From: Oreocharis arfaki
Taxonomy: Eukaryota; Chordata; Aves; Passeriformes; Paramythiidae
NCBI GenBank assembly: GCA_013398015.1
Contig: VZRR01002172.1
Coordinates: forward strand, 359,090 to 423,089
Reading direction: 5' to 3'
DNA: 64,000 bases
Shown: positions 52,901-61,200 of the stretch, one piece after another
How positions within the stretch are numbered: the first letter of the stretch is position 1
How the letters are laid out: each line of letters starts with the position of its first letter
The notes under the pieces: generated by a model
Database searches by the model: none
What the model was told of the DNA's origin: nothing
Seen by the model: only the letters and a program-made list of their open reading frames with translations
Translations under genes and position numbers: made by a program

Positions 52901-55900
52901 CTGTTTGAAAGATAACATTACACTCTCTCCACAATAACTAATTGGCCATGACTGGGGAGGCGTATGAAACATACAGTAAACATAGAACAAGCCATTATAT
53001 TGGTTCTAAAATTAAATTTAGATGGAAACTGCCAGCAGACAGGCAGAAGAGCACTCTGCAGGGACAGCACATTTCTCACAACATCTGACACACTGGGGAG
53101 GTGACTGCACTGGGTTGTCCCCAAGGGACACTGCATGGCACATCTTTCAGACAAGTTTAAGGTAAGTAGCTGGTGTGACACAGAAAAATTCAGCTTGGGC
53201 TGAGAAAGTCTGAGTTGCCTTAGTTGCCACAGTGGTAGTTATTTGCTTTTGCTATTGATGTGCTGAAGAGAATGTCACTAAAATTGCAGCCCGATTAAGT
53301 AATGCAGTTTCCACTGATTCTTTCATTCACTGCCTGGTCTCAGATACAAGAACAAGTTACAGGACTGGCAATTACATGTTACCTTACTCCTGTGCCAAGG
53401 ATCAAGCTACCATCTTCCTCCTTACTGCTTCTTTGACGTATCATTACATTTGTAATACAGATCCCAACAAGGATTCTTCCTATCATTAAAATGTTTAAAG
53501 TGGAAGCAGATGCTAATAACTGGCTTTTTTTCCCATTTAAAAAAAAAAAAACGCACCACCAAAAAACTGCACCAACCAGCTCACTAAACACTTACTTGTG
53601 TAGAAATGGAGTACTCAACTTGGAGAAACACCTCACCCCCTGAAGCGTGAGACTGGACTGCCTTTGCCATTCCCTCAACTGGCACATTTGCCAAGCAGCT
53701 CACTCACACACACAGCACAGAACCAGAAACTCTGCTGTCCCCACACTCAGCACTGAGCCCACTTGACCCCCTTACATACTGCAGGACCACCCAATCACCA
53801 CAGAGGCCTGGCTGGACCTGCTCACACACCACTGCTGCAGTGAGAGCCGCGCCACTGCCCGGCACTCCAGAGCCCCACTTGGTGTTTCCAAGCCTTGACA
53901 CCGTCCACCTCCGAGCACACTATATGCCTCTAGCTCCTCACACCCAAGGAATAAATGTGATTGATCCTACACCACAAGCCATAAGAGTGCTGTCAGTTTT
54001 CTGTCACCAAATCATGAAATTATAAGAACTGTCAGGTTTTGGGGTATTAAGAAATGCAGTCAAGCAGTCTCTACCTACCTGCAGTCAACTTGAGCATTTT
54101 GGAAAGATTGGATTCCTAAAATAATTACCTTCTGGGTAATTGTGCTAAACTGCCAAAGAAAGACACCTCAAGTATTAAACCACTTCATAAAATTCCGGGC
54201 TGGTTTCACAGACCTCAACAGCCTCAGCTCCGTTTGCTCAATCACCCTCTCATGCCCCACCGTACTCAGGAGATTTCAGACATTGTGGACAGGCTCTGTA
54301 CCATTTGCTACATGAAGACTGAGATCTCAAGTCTGCTGTTGAATAGTTCAGAGGGGTTCTCACCTGCTCTTTGGCAAAGATCTAATGTTTCTACAAAAGT
54401 ATTTAACTAGAATTATGCTATCATTTTCTCAATTCAGTTCCAGTATTATCCTATGTGACTTGTAGTTCTAAACTCCAGAGTTTAGCTAACCACTTCAAAT
54501 GGAAGAGTTCATTTATTTCTTAGATAATTTCTCAAAATTCATCTCTCTCATTTATTTCTCAGTTAATCTGCCTGGCTGGAGCAAGATAATTGTTTTTACA
54601 ATCTGAAAGGAAAAAGCTCAAAACATTTGCTTTATCTGGTTGACCCTTAAATTACTATGATCACCTCTCTGTCCATATGACCCCCACAACAACATAAAAA
54701 AACAAAATAGAGCCAAGTAACAGGAGACTTCTCCCGAAAAAAATTTACCAAAAAATCCAAACACATTTCAAACTATGCAAGCTGAATTTTCAGAGACTGC
54801 TCGTGTAACTAAACACACCGATTTAAGGGTTTATTTCTTTTAACATTAAAAAATGTCTACATGTACATTGGACCAATGTACAAATACTTGAGAATTTGAT
54901 AATAAACCTAGTCACACACTTTGGGAAATTACTAAACCATCTGAGGCTTGCCAGTCTTGATGTAAGATCATTCCCTCTACCATTATCCATCCTCTCTCTC
55001 TGACACACACAGAGCATAAAAATACAAGGAATGCAAGATGCTAATATTAAAACATAACACAACATTCCTGTCCTATTGAAGCCTTCAGCCTGTCTACCAA
55101 CATTTACAATTCACCAGAAAGCACCACAAGTCCCAAGTTCTGATGGGGAAGGATTGGGGGGGGGGGGGGGGGNAAAAACCAGAACCATTGTTGAGCCAAT
55201 ATTCAGCAGTAGGGCTTTGCAGGTACCAAATGCTGGATCCACAGGCCCCTAAAACTCTGCCCCAAGCTCCTATGGGAGACTCTTAATCAAACTCCGGGAT
55301 AATGACTTCTGCTGCTCTTTCTACAGACATCAGCAGCACCTGGATCAGCTCCCGAAAGGAGCCCAAAGCAGAGGCAGATTCCATACTGAGCAGGAGCTTT
55401 GTGAGGCCTCTGCTGAAGCTCAGTGCCCAGGTACCTGTACAAGTGATTGCTGCCTTCTAGAGGTGGTCAAAGGGTCTAAGGCAGGCACAGGTAGGGATTG
55501 TTACTATTTTTTCCTGTAGTACTTTTTCAGCACTTTCATAAATACTTGTGCATTCTCACAATTCTCTCAATGCAGTATACAAAGGAGTTCAAATGATTTT
55601 TTTAAGGATAAAAAAAATAAATTTTCATCGCAATTGGGGACTGGATTAAAACATAACATTCAGTCTTTGGTCACACCTGTACTACCATTCTGCTGATGCA
55701 TTAGCTATTCAATGAAAAACCCTGGCCATTTAAAAGCTTCTTTTAAAAGAAAATAATGCTGACTGTATCCTCAACATTTCCTTGCAGTTAACTGCAGTGA
55801 CTGCAATGATGGAGACTGACGGCAGCTGATGTGGTATGCCAGCTGGAGATCTCTCTTATGCTAAACAGTTTACAGCCTTTCTGCCGAACAAAAGGGAAAA

Positions 55901-58900
55901 CTGGTAAGTGAAAATTAACTTCCAGTCCATAACACCACAGATCTGATGTTGGGTGCACCCATGATGCACAATTACACCACTCTACCCAAGCAGCCATTTC
56001 TCTGACAGCTTCTCCTACAGCTTGGAGAGCAGAGAAGCAATCTAGGTCACAAACTCATATTCAAACAGTGAGACTAAATTACCGAGCTGCATAGCACTGC
56101 CACCACGCCATTTTCCCTCTCAAGAGAAAGTGTTTTACAGTAACTAAAGCAGCAAATCCCTCTTTTAAATACATCCCTTAACCTTCTTTAAATTTATTAC
56201 ACTTTAATTAAAGTCATAGAACTTTGTTTAGATCAGTTGAAAACCTCAAGTTGGCAGCCAGAATATCTTATTTATAAGAACTCAAGAGGTCTTGGATTCC
56301 CATTTTTGGAGGATGTTACTTTAATTTATTTATTTTTCCAATTAAAAAGTTCTCACTGCTCATGCATTTTTTATTCCCTAATGCGCTGTTCTAACATAAA
56401 AGAAGCAGACAACATGTTTTTTCAGTTGGAGACTACTTCCAAGCCTGCTCCAGTTTTATAATCTATTCTCTTATGCTCTTACCAACCCACTCCATCAAAT
56501 AGCTAAGAGTATCCATCAAAACCACAGGCCGTATTCACAGCAAAAGGCACTCCAGCACAGATTTTCACTGAAGAACATTAATTTTTTCATCAAAGTGCCT
56601 TTCTCCCTTCTATGCCCACAGACAGAGTTCAAGCAAAGGAATATGGATACTGTCTGAATAGGTGAGTACGTATGGCTGATGACAAATAAAACAATAAAAA
56701 AAAAAACCCCACCTTTCATGCTTACCTCTCCAGATTAATAAGATACACTGAGAACAACTTGGAATTTCTATTTTGCGAATAAATTTTCAATAAACACATT
56801 CTGATACAGTAGCTGCCACCTCGTAAATTGCAGGCTCCATGCTATTGCCTCACTCTTCTCAACACAATTAAATGCAACACACTTCTGTGCTGTTACTGTC
56901 ACAGGGGACAAGTATCCCAGTGCACAGTCAGGTGCCATGGAAAACAATACAGACTCTACAGCTGAAACTAATGCCCAGAGAAGACAAACATCAGATCTTG
57001 TAGGACTTGACAGCCTCTTGGGGTTGCAAATCTCCCAACAGCACAGGTATGAACAGAGGCCCAATCTGGGAAGACGCACAGCAGAATTTATTTGATCATA
57101 CATACATATATATAAATATCTATCAGTACCACTAGTTATTAAAGGACAATGACACAGTTGCTCTAGCTGAATCAAAACATTCACCAGAAAATCCCTGACA
57201 ACCCCTTTTTGCCTAGAGCAGGGGGGCACAGATCCTACCAAGAGCACGAAATTTAATTTTCATGTTACTTTGAGCACAGGTTTTCCTTGTGCATCAGTAG
57301 TACATTTATAATTAATGCAGTCTTTTCATTTTTCTAAGCTTTCAGAACCTTACTAGAATGTTGAAAGCATGTTAGCAAGTGTACCCATGGCCTCTTAGGT
57401 CAGTTTTCTGAGATACATCCCTGGCTACAGGTTACTGTCTAGGCCCAGCACAAAAGCTCTTCAAGTCAGTGAGGAGAGTCAGTGACATTCAACAGGTTTT
57501 CAGTCTGGACTTTCAAGTATCTTCTCTCCCATGAAGATGGGCTGAGAAATTTGGGGCTGTTCAGGCTTGAGAAGGCTCCAGCATGACCTTCTAGCACCTT
57601 CTAGTACCTAAAGGGGCCCCAAGAGAGCTGAAGAGGGACTCTGTACAAGGAAACAAAGTGATAGGACAAGGGAGAATGGCTTCAAATTGAAGAGGGGTAG
57701 GTTTAGATTAGATAATAGGAAGAAATTCTTCACTGTGAGGGCGGTGAGGCCCTGGCACAGGGTGCCCCGAGAAGCTGTGGCTGCCCCCGCCCTGGAAGTG
57801 TCCAAGGCCAGGCTGGGTGGGACTTTGAACAACCTGGTCTAGTGGAAGGTGTCCCTGTCCACGGCAGGGGGTTGGAACAAGATCATCTTTAAAGTCCTTT
57901 CCAACTCAAATCATTCCATGATTCCTGAGTCAGCAGCTCCAAGCTCTAACATCAAACTCAGCTACAATTCCCACTCCTTGCTCTTGAAGGAGCACTAAAA
58001 GGAGCAAGTAAGAGCAGCAGGAGCTTATTTACTCAGGCAAACAAACCTCCTTTGATACATATGCTTCCCCCTCCATACAAGATCTCCTTAGAACAGAGGC
58101 AATTGCACTGTTTTAAAGGTGCTGCTTTAAATCACTACAGGTTTTTGCTTGTTCTCAAGCACTGTTCCCTAGCCTATCCAGGTCTGAAGAACAAAGCTGA
58201 CTCTGAATTGAATCCAAAAGATAATCAAGTACAAATGTCAAAGCAATTTTACAAATCAGAGTAATGGGGGTGAAAGGGCTGGGAAGAGTAAAAGGAGATT
58301 TGTCTACCTGTTTACAAATTAAAAGCTTTGTCTCCAATGCTTTCTGATCAACTGCAGTTTTAGGAGGCCAGAGACTAGCTTTGGGTATCACAGTACGAAT
58401 CCTATAGCAAAACCAGGTTGTGACTGGATATTTTTCCCAATGCAAACACTTGCAATGCACTTTCAGGTACAGATTAATTTTAATAACACAGCATTAACAA
58501 ATCACTCGCTCACAATAGCCTTCCAAACACATTACCACAGCCCTAAACAAAAGAAGTAATGCATTTATGCAAATTCAGGCATGTCTCTAAGGAAGCAATG
58601 TTGCAAACCCCTAAAGAAATACAGTAGAAATTCAAGGGATTAATTCCGGCAGTCAGGTTTTCTTTTTTTCCCTTTTCCCTTTCTGCTTTGTTTGGCTGGA
58701 AAAAACTTTAAACAAAAAGCTGAGAACTTCTTTAACTAGAGATAGGTACACAGGAAGCTAAATTCTTGTTCTCATGACACCAAACCTCCGCAGCAGGTGG
58801 GACAGGTGAACATATTGACTGCACTCATATCCCATTTCCTCTTGTTCATTCAAGTCTGCAAAAGCATCACTTCTCACTGGGCATCCCGCACTCTGCCGAG

Positions 58901-61200
58901 AGCCAGACACGGCACCAGCCTAAAATGGTGACGTTTACACGTGGAGTTCCCAGCTCTTCACACTGGACTCTGTTCACACTTTCAGCTGCAGCTTCCCTAA
59001 CACTAACCTGAAGAGGGCTTAGGCTTTTCAGTAGTGCTCAGAAGCACCCCTCACGGACTTGCTCTTCATTTTCACAGCTTTGACATTTATTGCATTGTCA
59101 CAAGAAAATGCCAAGACGAACAAGATGTTGACTTTTTCTGAGTGCAAAAATATCAAGGGTTAAGATATAATCAAACAAAAACCAACATTCACAAAATTCT
59201 CTGATTAACTGAACAGCGATGACACTGCTGACTCAGGAAGGCAGAGACTTCCTTTTTCTTTTTTCCCCTCTCACTTAAACTTCTACTATGATCTGTCCTC
59301 AAGTCATGCTTTCAGAACTATTTCCATTACTTTTCCACAGGAGTTGTCATAAAACACCACAAAGACACAGCCAAATAGAGACATCTTGGTATGGATTTAT
59401 GCTGGAAGCAACCTTAAGATGTACCACCTTAAGGGACACGGTTAGATGAATCGGCCCTGTTTACGGCTACCTGACAGAGATGGCTGTACATATTTGTCAC
59501 CTCATATGACAGCACAGCTCATTCCATAATTGTATTTATCTGTTTCTGCCTGTTACTGTGAAGAAAATCAGGTCACAACCATGGCTCTGTGCAGTTCTCC
59601 TGTCCCTGGATAGAATTCTGCACCAGGCAGTCATTTTGTGTTGTCTTCATTTTACATTCTGTGCAAGAAAGCAGCCAGCTAAACAATCTGCTAAAAAAGG
59701 TCTTCCTAAAACACATTCGCTGTTCATATTAAAAAAAAAAAAAAAAATCGAAGTAGATGGCAAAGAAGCTGTCCCAAAACCCAGTATGTCAATAAACAAA
59801 GAAAAAAGCATTCTGTTGAAAGTAAATATATAAATAAATCAAATTACTGAAATGAAAACAATCTTTGCAAACTGGAGATTTCCTGCCTCAACGAAATTAA
59901 AATTACTCTAAGCATTTAATTGCTTCTAAGGTCCAAATAAGGTCCAATAAGCAACATTCCTTCAGATTAGATTTTTCAGTAGTTAATGGAGTTGCAGAAA
60001 ATGGTTGTAACATTCCTCTCAAAACAGTATCTCATAATTACTTGGGTCAAAAATTAAAACTTCTTCAAACGTTCCAATAACTGCATACTCCTACAATACT
60101 CATCTAACTTTATTTTCCCTGTCTGAACAAAATGAAGACTTCTGAAAAAATATCTGCTATCATCACCCAATCCATTTAAGTGCCACAATACCAAAATTCA
60201 TCTGCTGATCCTCTCACTGAATGTGAAGGATATTTTTTTCACTCGTTTCAGTGCAATAAGGTACAAAAGTAATGGCTTGTTTTCCTCATTCATAAAGACT
60301 ATTTTGAAAATCCCAATTTCAAGCTCTCTGAATTCCCTTATCAGCCACTAAGTTTGAAGTCTACAATACACTGTGAGATCAAGTCCCAAGGCAAGAGATA
60401 TTCTAGGGAGGAGAGATTCTAGGTTTGCTGGTTTTCATTCCTTGAAATCCTGGCAATATGCCATCTCGCAGTCTTCACAACTTCTAATGGAAAAGACAGA
60501 CAGAATACCCTACAGAAAATAAAAAGCAGGGTTCCAGACATGCAAAACGAAGCTTCCAGGTTTCTCAGAAGTTTCCAAATGGGGCAGTACATGGAAAAAA
60601 AAAAATCAGTAAAAAGTGCACTGTCTGATTATGTAAAATGAAATTAAAATGTCCCTGATGTATCTATCTGTTCTTCAAGTTCTCAGGCATGCTGAGTGAA
60701 GCAGTTCACAACAGAACAGACTGCACACCCATCCATCCCACTTAAATGCAATCACTGGCAAACATAGCATCAGCTACTGCCTAAACTACAGAGATGTATT
60801 TAATACTCCCCAGTCAGCAATCAACCTTTTCCACATTTGTTCATAATCACAATGAATTGTTCCATTTTAATACTTTGTTTTCCTTTTCTTATCCCATGGC
60901 AGTTTAGCGTGCTTCTTGAATGAGGTATTTATAGGAAAAAAAGAAATCTCCTTTTCCAACTTTATTCCTGCGTGTAAAAGCAGAGATTATTTTTTAAATA
61001 AGCATAAATTACAGAACATATTTTCTTACCTGCTGCAGTCGACGTGGAGCAGAAGATGGGATGCACTAAGTGACACAGCAATCTTATGCCACTGTCCATC
61101 TGCCAAGCGGTATGGGAATACCTCTGTCCTTGTCTTCCCATTAAACCTGTAGTGATACCTGATCTCATCCCGCAGGCCACTGCTCTCCAGTTCAAAATAG
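10856..61200 (-). CDS. NELL1: NELL1, internal part of the gene (nine exons, both ends outside the window)
   Basis: NELL1 is a large secreted, oligomeric extracellular glycoprotein. In the known family it acts in osteogenic and neural signalling and binds cell-surface receptors and heparin-like glycans. The nine exons join without a frame break into about 321 codons: rest of the TSPN/laminin-G domain, coiled coil, VWC1, VWC2 and EGF1. The choice of NELL1 over NELL2 rests on remembered family sequence: the LamG piece SYFELESSGLRDEIRYHY, the coiled-coil piece ELLAKMTAKLNYAETRLSQL and the EGF piece CKNWNTKATCECKNGY match NELL1 far better. All introns are GT-AG. The fragment corresponds to about residues 112-433 of roughly 810. 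No stop or frameshift is seen in any exon, so the gene looks intact. If three coding exons precede, as in mammals, these are exons 4-12; that numbering is inferred. The promoter and both termini lie outside. Confidence 0.95.
10985..19819 (-). other. NELL1: NELL1 intron, 8.8 kb, between VWC2 and EGF1
   Basis: 8,835 bp of AT-rich, apparently largely unique sequence with an extreme A/T tract at 13534-13652. No interspersed repeat was recognised with confidence. Confidence 0.87.
13534..13652. repeat. Extreme A/T low-complexity tract
   Basis: Almost pure A/T built from irregular TTTAAATAAT and TATTTTAA units, with several self-complementary stretches. It is a simple AT-rich repeat. Confidence 0.9.
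19820..19919 (-). CDS. NELL1: NELL1 exon, end of VWC2 (probable exon 11)
   Basis: This 100-bp exon reads NGVLVKVAETCPPLNCSEKD, then HVLPENQCCSVCR, plus one base (phase 1) before donor GTAAGC. The acceptor is TATTTTCAG. CPPLNC and the closing QCCSVC are the C-terminal half of a VWC module. N-C-S is a possible glycosylation sequon. The carried-over G joins GC of the next exon to make the Gly before the first EGF module. The introns on both sides are large (6.3 and 8.8 kb). Confidence 0.94.
22840..23210 (+). mobile_element. Solo ERVL-like LTR
   Basis: 371 bp from TGTGCCCTGGTTCC to CCAAGCCACAACA, with TG...CA ends. It contains GTATTGTTGCTGTTACTG and an AGTAAATTGTTTTAAT block, shared in order with the LTRs at 37469, 39156 and (inverted) 40600. 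There is no internal region on either side, so it is a solo LTR. I could not identify a clean target-site duplication. It lies antisense to NELL1. Confidence 0.78.
23551..23591. repeat. C/A-rich low-complexity tract
   Basis: Runs of C and A (CCCCCCC, AAAAAAAA) followed by degenerate ACAAAC units. It is a simple repeat of the A-rich type. Confidence 0.8.
23725..24135 (+). mobile_element. CR1 LINE, 5'-truncated 3' end
   Basis: This contains the standard CR1 tail landmarks in order: GGAGCATCTCACAAGAGGAA, AGGCTGAGAGAGCTGGGA, CCCAGGGAAGCTGTGGAGTC, GATGACCTCTAGAGGTCCCT and TCCAATCTGGACTGTTCTGT, then a TGTGATTGTT end of the CR1 repeat-tail type. CR1 is the dominant avian LINE. No coding part remains beyond the C-terminal remnant and 3' UTR. 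It is antisense to NELL1. Confidence 0.88.
26175..26248 (-). CDS. NELL1: NELL1 exon, start of VWC2 (probable exon 10)
   Basis: This 74-bp exon begins with CC (completing Ala) and reads KCIYGGKVLAEGQRVLTKSC followed by RECR, ending in phase 0 at donor GTAAGT. The acceptor is AATAACAG. KCIYGGKVLAEGQ opens the second VWC module. CRECR is its central cysteine pair. The sequence is nearly identical to mammalian NELL1 as I recall it and quite different from NELL2 in this stretch, which makes this exon good evidence for the paralogue call. Confidence 0.93.
26249..29655 (-). other. NELL1: NELL1 intron, 3.4 kb, between VWC1 and VWC2
   Basis: 3,407 bp of AT-rich sequence. No exon, recognisable interspersed repeat or RNA gene was seen. 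Confidence 0.88.
29656..29758 (-). CDS. NELL1: NELL1 exon, end of VWC1 (probable exon 9)
   Basis: This 103-bp exon reads SGVVECRRMSCPPLECPPDA, then LPVHVASQCCKVCK, plus one base in phase 1. The acceptor is TTTGCTTAG and the donor GTGAGT. It carries the second half of VWC1 with its diagnostic C-terminal CCxxC motif (QCCKVC). The base carried over joins CC from the next exon to make Ala, where I recall Pro in the mammalian protein. The exon is relatively GC- and CpG-rich compared with flanking intron, as expected for coding sequence. A CTG-rich stretch lies just upstream on the plus-strand map, in the intron near 29790. Confidence 0.94.
29759..30593 (-). other. NELL1: NELL1 intron, 835 bp, inside VWC1
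   Basis: 835 bp, AT-rich, with a short CTG-type run near its 5' side in map terms (about 29789-29805). Nothing else is recognised. Confidence 0.9.
30594..30728 (-). CDS. NELL1: NELL1 exon, end of coiled coil and start of VWC1 (probable exon 8)
   Basis: This 135-bp exon (45 codons, phase 0 at both ends) reads LNYAETRLSQLEDCHCEKTC, QVNGLIYRDKDSWVEDDHC and RNCTCK. The acceptor is ATTTGTAG and the donor GTAAGA. The first dozen residues complete the coiled coil. CHCEKTC then opens the first von Willebrand factor C module, followed by the typical W and CxxCxC (CRNCTCK) pattern. N-C-T is a potential N-glycosylation sequon. VWC modules are cysteine-rich binding modules found in BMP-interacting and matrix proteins; NELL1 is known for osteogenic activity. 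Confidence 0.94.
30729..33931 (-). other. NELL1: NELL1 intron, 3.2 kb, splitting the coiled coil
   Basis: 3,203 bp of AT-rich non-coding sequence. A G-rich tract ending at an N (33364-33384) is the only distinctive element. Open frames here (for example 32629-33003 plus) have no recognisable motif. Confidence 0.88.
33364..33384 (+). repeat. G-rich tract (potential G-quadruplex) ending in N
   Basis: GGGGTGGAGGGGTGGGGCGG followed by an N at 33384. Three G4 runs plus GG runs with short loops can form a G-quadruplex, which may also explain the unresolved base. Confidence 0.75.
33932..34014 (-). CDS. NELL1: NELL1 exon, CPTC cluster and first half of the coiled coil (probable exon 7)
   Basis: This 83-bp exon begins with CA, completing Thr. 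It then reads CPTCSDFLSLVQGIMDLQEL and LAKMTAK, ending in phase 0 at donor GTAGGT (weaker than the other donors). The acceptor is CTATTGAG. The CPTC cysteines precede an amphipathic helix with leucine and other hydrophobic residues at a/d-like spacing (F, L, V, I, L, L). In NELL and thrombospondin families this helix oligomerises the chain, and flanking cysteines cross-link it. The coiled coil is split between this exon and the next at a codon boundary. Confidence 0.93.
34015..34260 (-). other. NELL1: NELL1 intron, 246 bp
   Basis: Short intron between the NLNR exon and the CPTC/coiled-coil exon. It has donor GTAAGT, acceptor CTATTGAG, and a pyrimidine-rich stretch before the acceptor. No repeat is seen. 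Confidence 0.92.
34261..34333 (-). CDS. NELL1: NELL1 exon, LamG C-terminal strand and linker (probable exon 6)
   Basis: This 73-bp exon reads GIIQDVKVIFIPNGYITQCP and then NLNR, plus one base that starts a Thr codon. The acceptor is TTTTACAAAG and the donor GTAAGT; phase 0 in, phase 1 out. GIIQD and NGYITQCPNLN are characteristic of NELL1 just before the conserved CPTC cluster. Joined to the next exon it forms an N-R-T sequon, a plausible N-glycosylation site that is also present (as NHT) in the mammalian protein as I recall it. It is separated from the next exon by only 246 bp, by far the shortest intron here. Confidence 0.93.
35920..36012 (+). repeat. T/G-rich low-complexity tract
   Basis: Alternating T runs and G runs with a G7-T-G4 segment near 35984-35995. 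It is a simple sequence with no coding meaning, though a weak quadruplex is possible. Confidence 0.85.
37469..37931 (+). mobile_element. ERVL-like LTR (copy 1), plus strand
   Basis: The block starts TGTCCTGGCTCTGTCC and ends AAACCACAACA, the TG...CA layout of a retroviral LTR. It shares the order of conserved pieces with the LTR at 22840-23210: a CAGGG(T/C)T(A/G)AT block near the start, a TATTGTTGCTGTTACTG block in the middle, a CTTCACC/CTTTACC block, then purine-rich sequence and CCACAACA. It is antisense to NELL1. It faces the inverted copy at 40600-41055. Family identity is from memory of avian ERVL LTRs. Confidence 0.8.
37932..38912 (-). mobile_element. Endogenous retrovirus internal remnant (copy 1)
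   Basis: About 980 bp lie between the plus LTR and the partial inverted LTR. On the minus strand, going away from the inverted LTR, there are three broken open stretches (38742-38539, 38451-38179, 38185-37952), with a frame change near 38180. The first encodes a hydrophobic, membrane-like segment. The second contains VFWEFTPEQLQDSDKV, which resembles frames I associate with avian endogenous retroviruses; this is unverified. Frames are interrupted by stops, so nothing functional is expected. It is best read as the 5' internal part of a truncated provirus belonging to the minus-strand LTR. Confidence 0.5.
38983..38983. other. Single ambiguous base (N) at the duplication junction
   Basis: One N sits exactly between the end of copy 1 and the start of copy 2, marking an unresolved contig join. 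Confidence 0.98.
39156..39618 (+). mobile_element. ERVL-like LTR (duplicate of 37469-37931)
   Basis: Identical by eye to the LTR at 37469-37931 and part of the second tandem copy. It probably represents the same physical insertion if the duplication is an assembly error. Confidence 0.8.
39619..40599 (-). mobile_element. Endogenous retrovirus internal remnant (copy 2)
   Basis: Second tandem copy of 37932-38912. The same broken minus-strand stretches recur at 40429-40226, 40138-39866 and 39872-39639, with one Val/Ile difference caused by the base change at 39892. Here it is directly continuous with the complete inverted LTR. The sequence just inside the LTR (TTGGTGGCCAGTGTGTGAC) sits where a primer-binding site would be expected. 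Confidence 0.5.
40600..41055 (-). mobile_element. ERVL-like LTR, inverted relative to its neighbour
   Basis: Read on the minus strand, this carries CAGGACAGGGTTAATTTTTG, the GGGAGCATGGCTGGGA block, TTTTGTTACTAATATTGTTA and CTTCACCTTTTGTGCCTCCA. These are in the same order as the plus-strand LTR at 39156-39618, and it ends near AAACCAGGATA. It is therefore an opposite-orientation member of the same family, clearly alignable but visibly diverged, so the two are not the matched LTRs of one recent provirus. It is the only retroelement here in the sense orientation of NELL1. Its terminal 70 bp also appear at 38913-38982 in the first tandem copy. Confidence 0.78.
42813..42909 (-). CDS. NELL1: NELL1 exon, end of TSPN/laminin-G domain (probable exon 5)
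   Basis: This 97-bp exon begins with the G completing an Arg codon and reads IYERVIDPPEMNLTPESNLW, then LGQRNRKHGFFK, ending in phase 0 at donor GTAAGC. The acceptor is CTCTGCAG. WLGQRN is a strongly conserved strand of the NELL laminin-G domain. The residues NLTP form an N-X-T sequon, though the following Pro usually lowers glycosylation. The mammalian NELL1 sequence I recall has no Thr at that position, so this may be a lineage-specific change. The exon is flanked by the two largest complete introns but one (18.1 kb upstream, 8.5 kb downstream). Confidence 0.93.
44290..44946 (+). mobile_element. Avian ERVL-like LTR
   Basis: This recognisable avian LTR type includes GAGAAACAGCTCTGCAGACA-like sequence (here slightly diverged near 44512-44530), GTGCAGAAGGAGGGGGAGAA, a TTTGGTTTTACTTCTAATTA block, TCTGTTTTGCCATCAGCTGT and a 3' end TCAAACTCACCACA. 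The 5' limit is approximate. Short open frames on both strands inside it are incidental. It is antisense to NELL1. Confidence 0.72.
46512..46570 (+). repeat. A/C-rich low-complexity tract
   Basis: A-run followed by CAAA repeats (CAAACAAACAAACAAA) and A/C blocks. It is a simple repeat. Confidence 0.88.
47364..47379 (+). repeat. Short (CA)n microsatellite
   Basis: ACACACACACACACAC-type run, about 16 bases. It is a simple repeat. Confidence 0.8.
48082..48228 (+). mobile_element. tRNA-Ile/CR1-type SINE (passerine, TguSINE1-like)
   Basis: The head resembles a decayed tRNA-Ile gene: CAGCTGGTTAGAGCATGGTG, CTAAATACCACCAAAGTTGA, a B-box-like GGTTTCATCC, then ATATGGGCCA. It is followed by TTCACTTAAGAGCTGGACTC, GTGGGTCCCTTCCCACTCAG and a CR1-like AATATTCTGTGTAATCTGTG tail. 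This composite structure is known from passerine birds and is mobilised by CR1. The tRNA part is too diverged to be a functional gene. Confidence 0.85.
48229..48420 (+). mobile_element. Possible LTR fragment with TATA box
   Basis: Directly after the SINE there is GTGAGGGTATAAAAGCCCAG, then GGGGTTCCTTTGTTTGGGGT and CCCTCCTCAGAGG, the TATA-plus-leader style of a retroviral LTR. Boundaries are unclear and no TG...CA ends were established. Confidence 0.3.
50434..50990 (+). mobile_element. Avian ERVL LTR (solo)
   Basis: Starts near TGCTGGTTTTGCCTAGGACA and has the characteristic GTAGCTGGTATGGTGCC, GGGAGGGGACACAGCCAGGA, GTCTTCCCAAGTAACCATGA and TTAAGCTGTCTTTATTTCAA blocks. It ends near TAAACCACACAGCA. 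These blocks and their order are those I associate with avian ERVL LTRs. No internal retroviral sequence adjoins it. It is antisense to NELL1. Confidence 0.82.
55156..55173 (+). repeat. Poly-G run (17 G) ending in N
   Basis: A homopolymer of 17 G from 55156 to 55172, immediately followed by N at 55173. This is a typical sequencing or assembly stall. Confidence 0.95.
57517..57925 (+). mobile_element. CR1 LINE, 5'-truncated 3' end
   Basis: Landmarks are GGGGCTGTTCAGGCTTGAGA, AGTGATAGGACAAGGGAGAA, AGGAAGAAATTCTTCACTGT, AACAACCTGGTCTAGTGGAA and GGGGGTTGGAACAAGATCAT, ending TTCCAACTCAAATCATTCCA. This is the CR1 3' end in sense on the plus strand, a different subfamily and better preserved than the copy at 23725. 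It is antisense to NELL1. The 5' limit is approximate. Confidence 0.9.
59731..59747 (+). repeat. Poly-A run (17 A)
   Basis: A17 homopolymer. No recognisable retroposed sequence directly upstream and no clear target-site duplication, so it is recorded only as a simple repeat. Confidence 0.85.
61030..61200 (-). CDS. NELL1: NELL1 exon, TSPN/laminin-G domain, second part (probable exon 4)
   Basis: This 171-bp exon encodes the core beta-strands of the thrombospondin-N/laminin-G-like domain, read as YFELESSGLRDEIRYHYRF, then GKTRTEVFPYRLADGQWHKI and SASHLLLHVDC. ADGQWHK and LHVDC are hallmark LamG/TSPN strands. It starts in phase 2: the acceptor CAG is followed by one C that completes a Ser codon. 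It ends in phase 2: AG is followed by the donor GTAAGA, and the next exon supplies G for Arg. In the family this domain contributes heparin and receptor binding. The upstream exon with the first part of the domain was not found up to 64000. Confidence 0.95.

Larger units (their letters stand above)
42910..61029 (-). other. NELL1: NELL1 intron, 18.1 kb
   Basis: The largest complete intron in the window (18,120 bp). It contains two ERVL-like LTRs, a passerine-type SINE, a CR1 fragment, a G homopolymer ending in N, an A17 run (59731-59747) and A/C-rich low-complexity sequence. Short open frames on both strands (up to 159 codons at 56768-57247 minus) show no family motif and look like chance. Segments such as 52030-52330, 52620-52940, 53700-53930, 55180-55500 and 58780-59060 are more GC-rich than the surroundings, but I recognise nothing in them. 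Confidence 0.85.

Noticed and set aside
56768..57247. 159-codon open frame on the minus strand, same strand as NELL1
   Set aside because: The residues match no NELL1 domain; cysteine spacing is not VWC or EGF; no plausible splice context. It looks like a chance frame.
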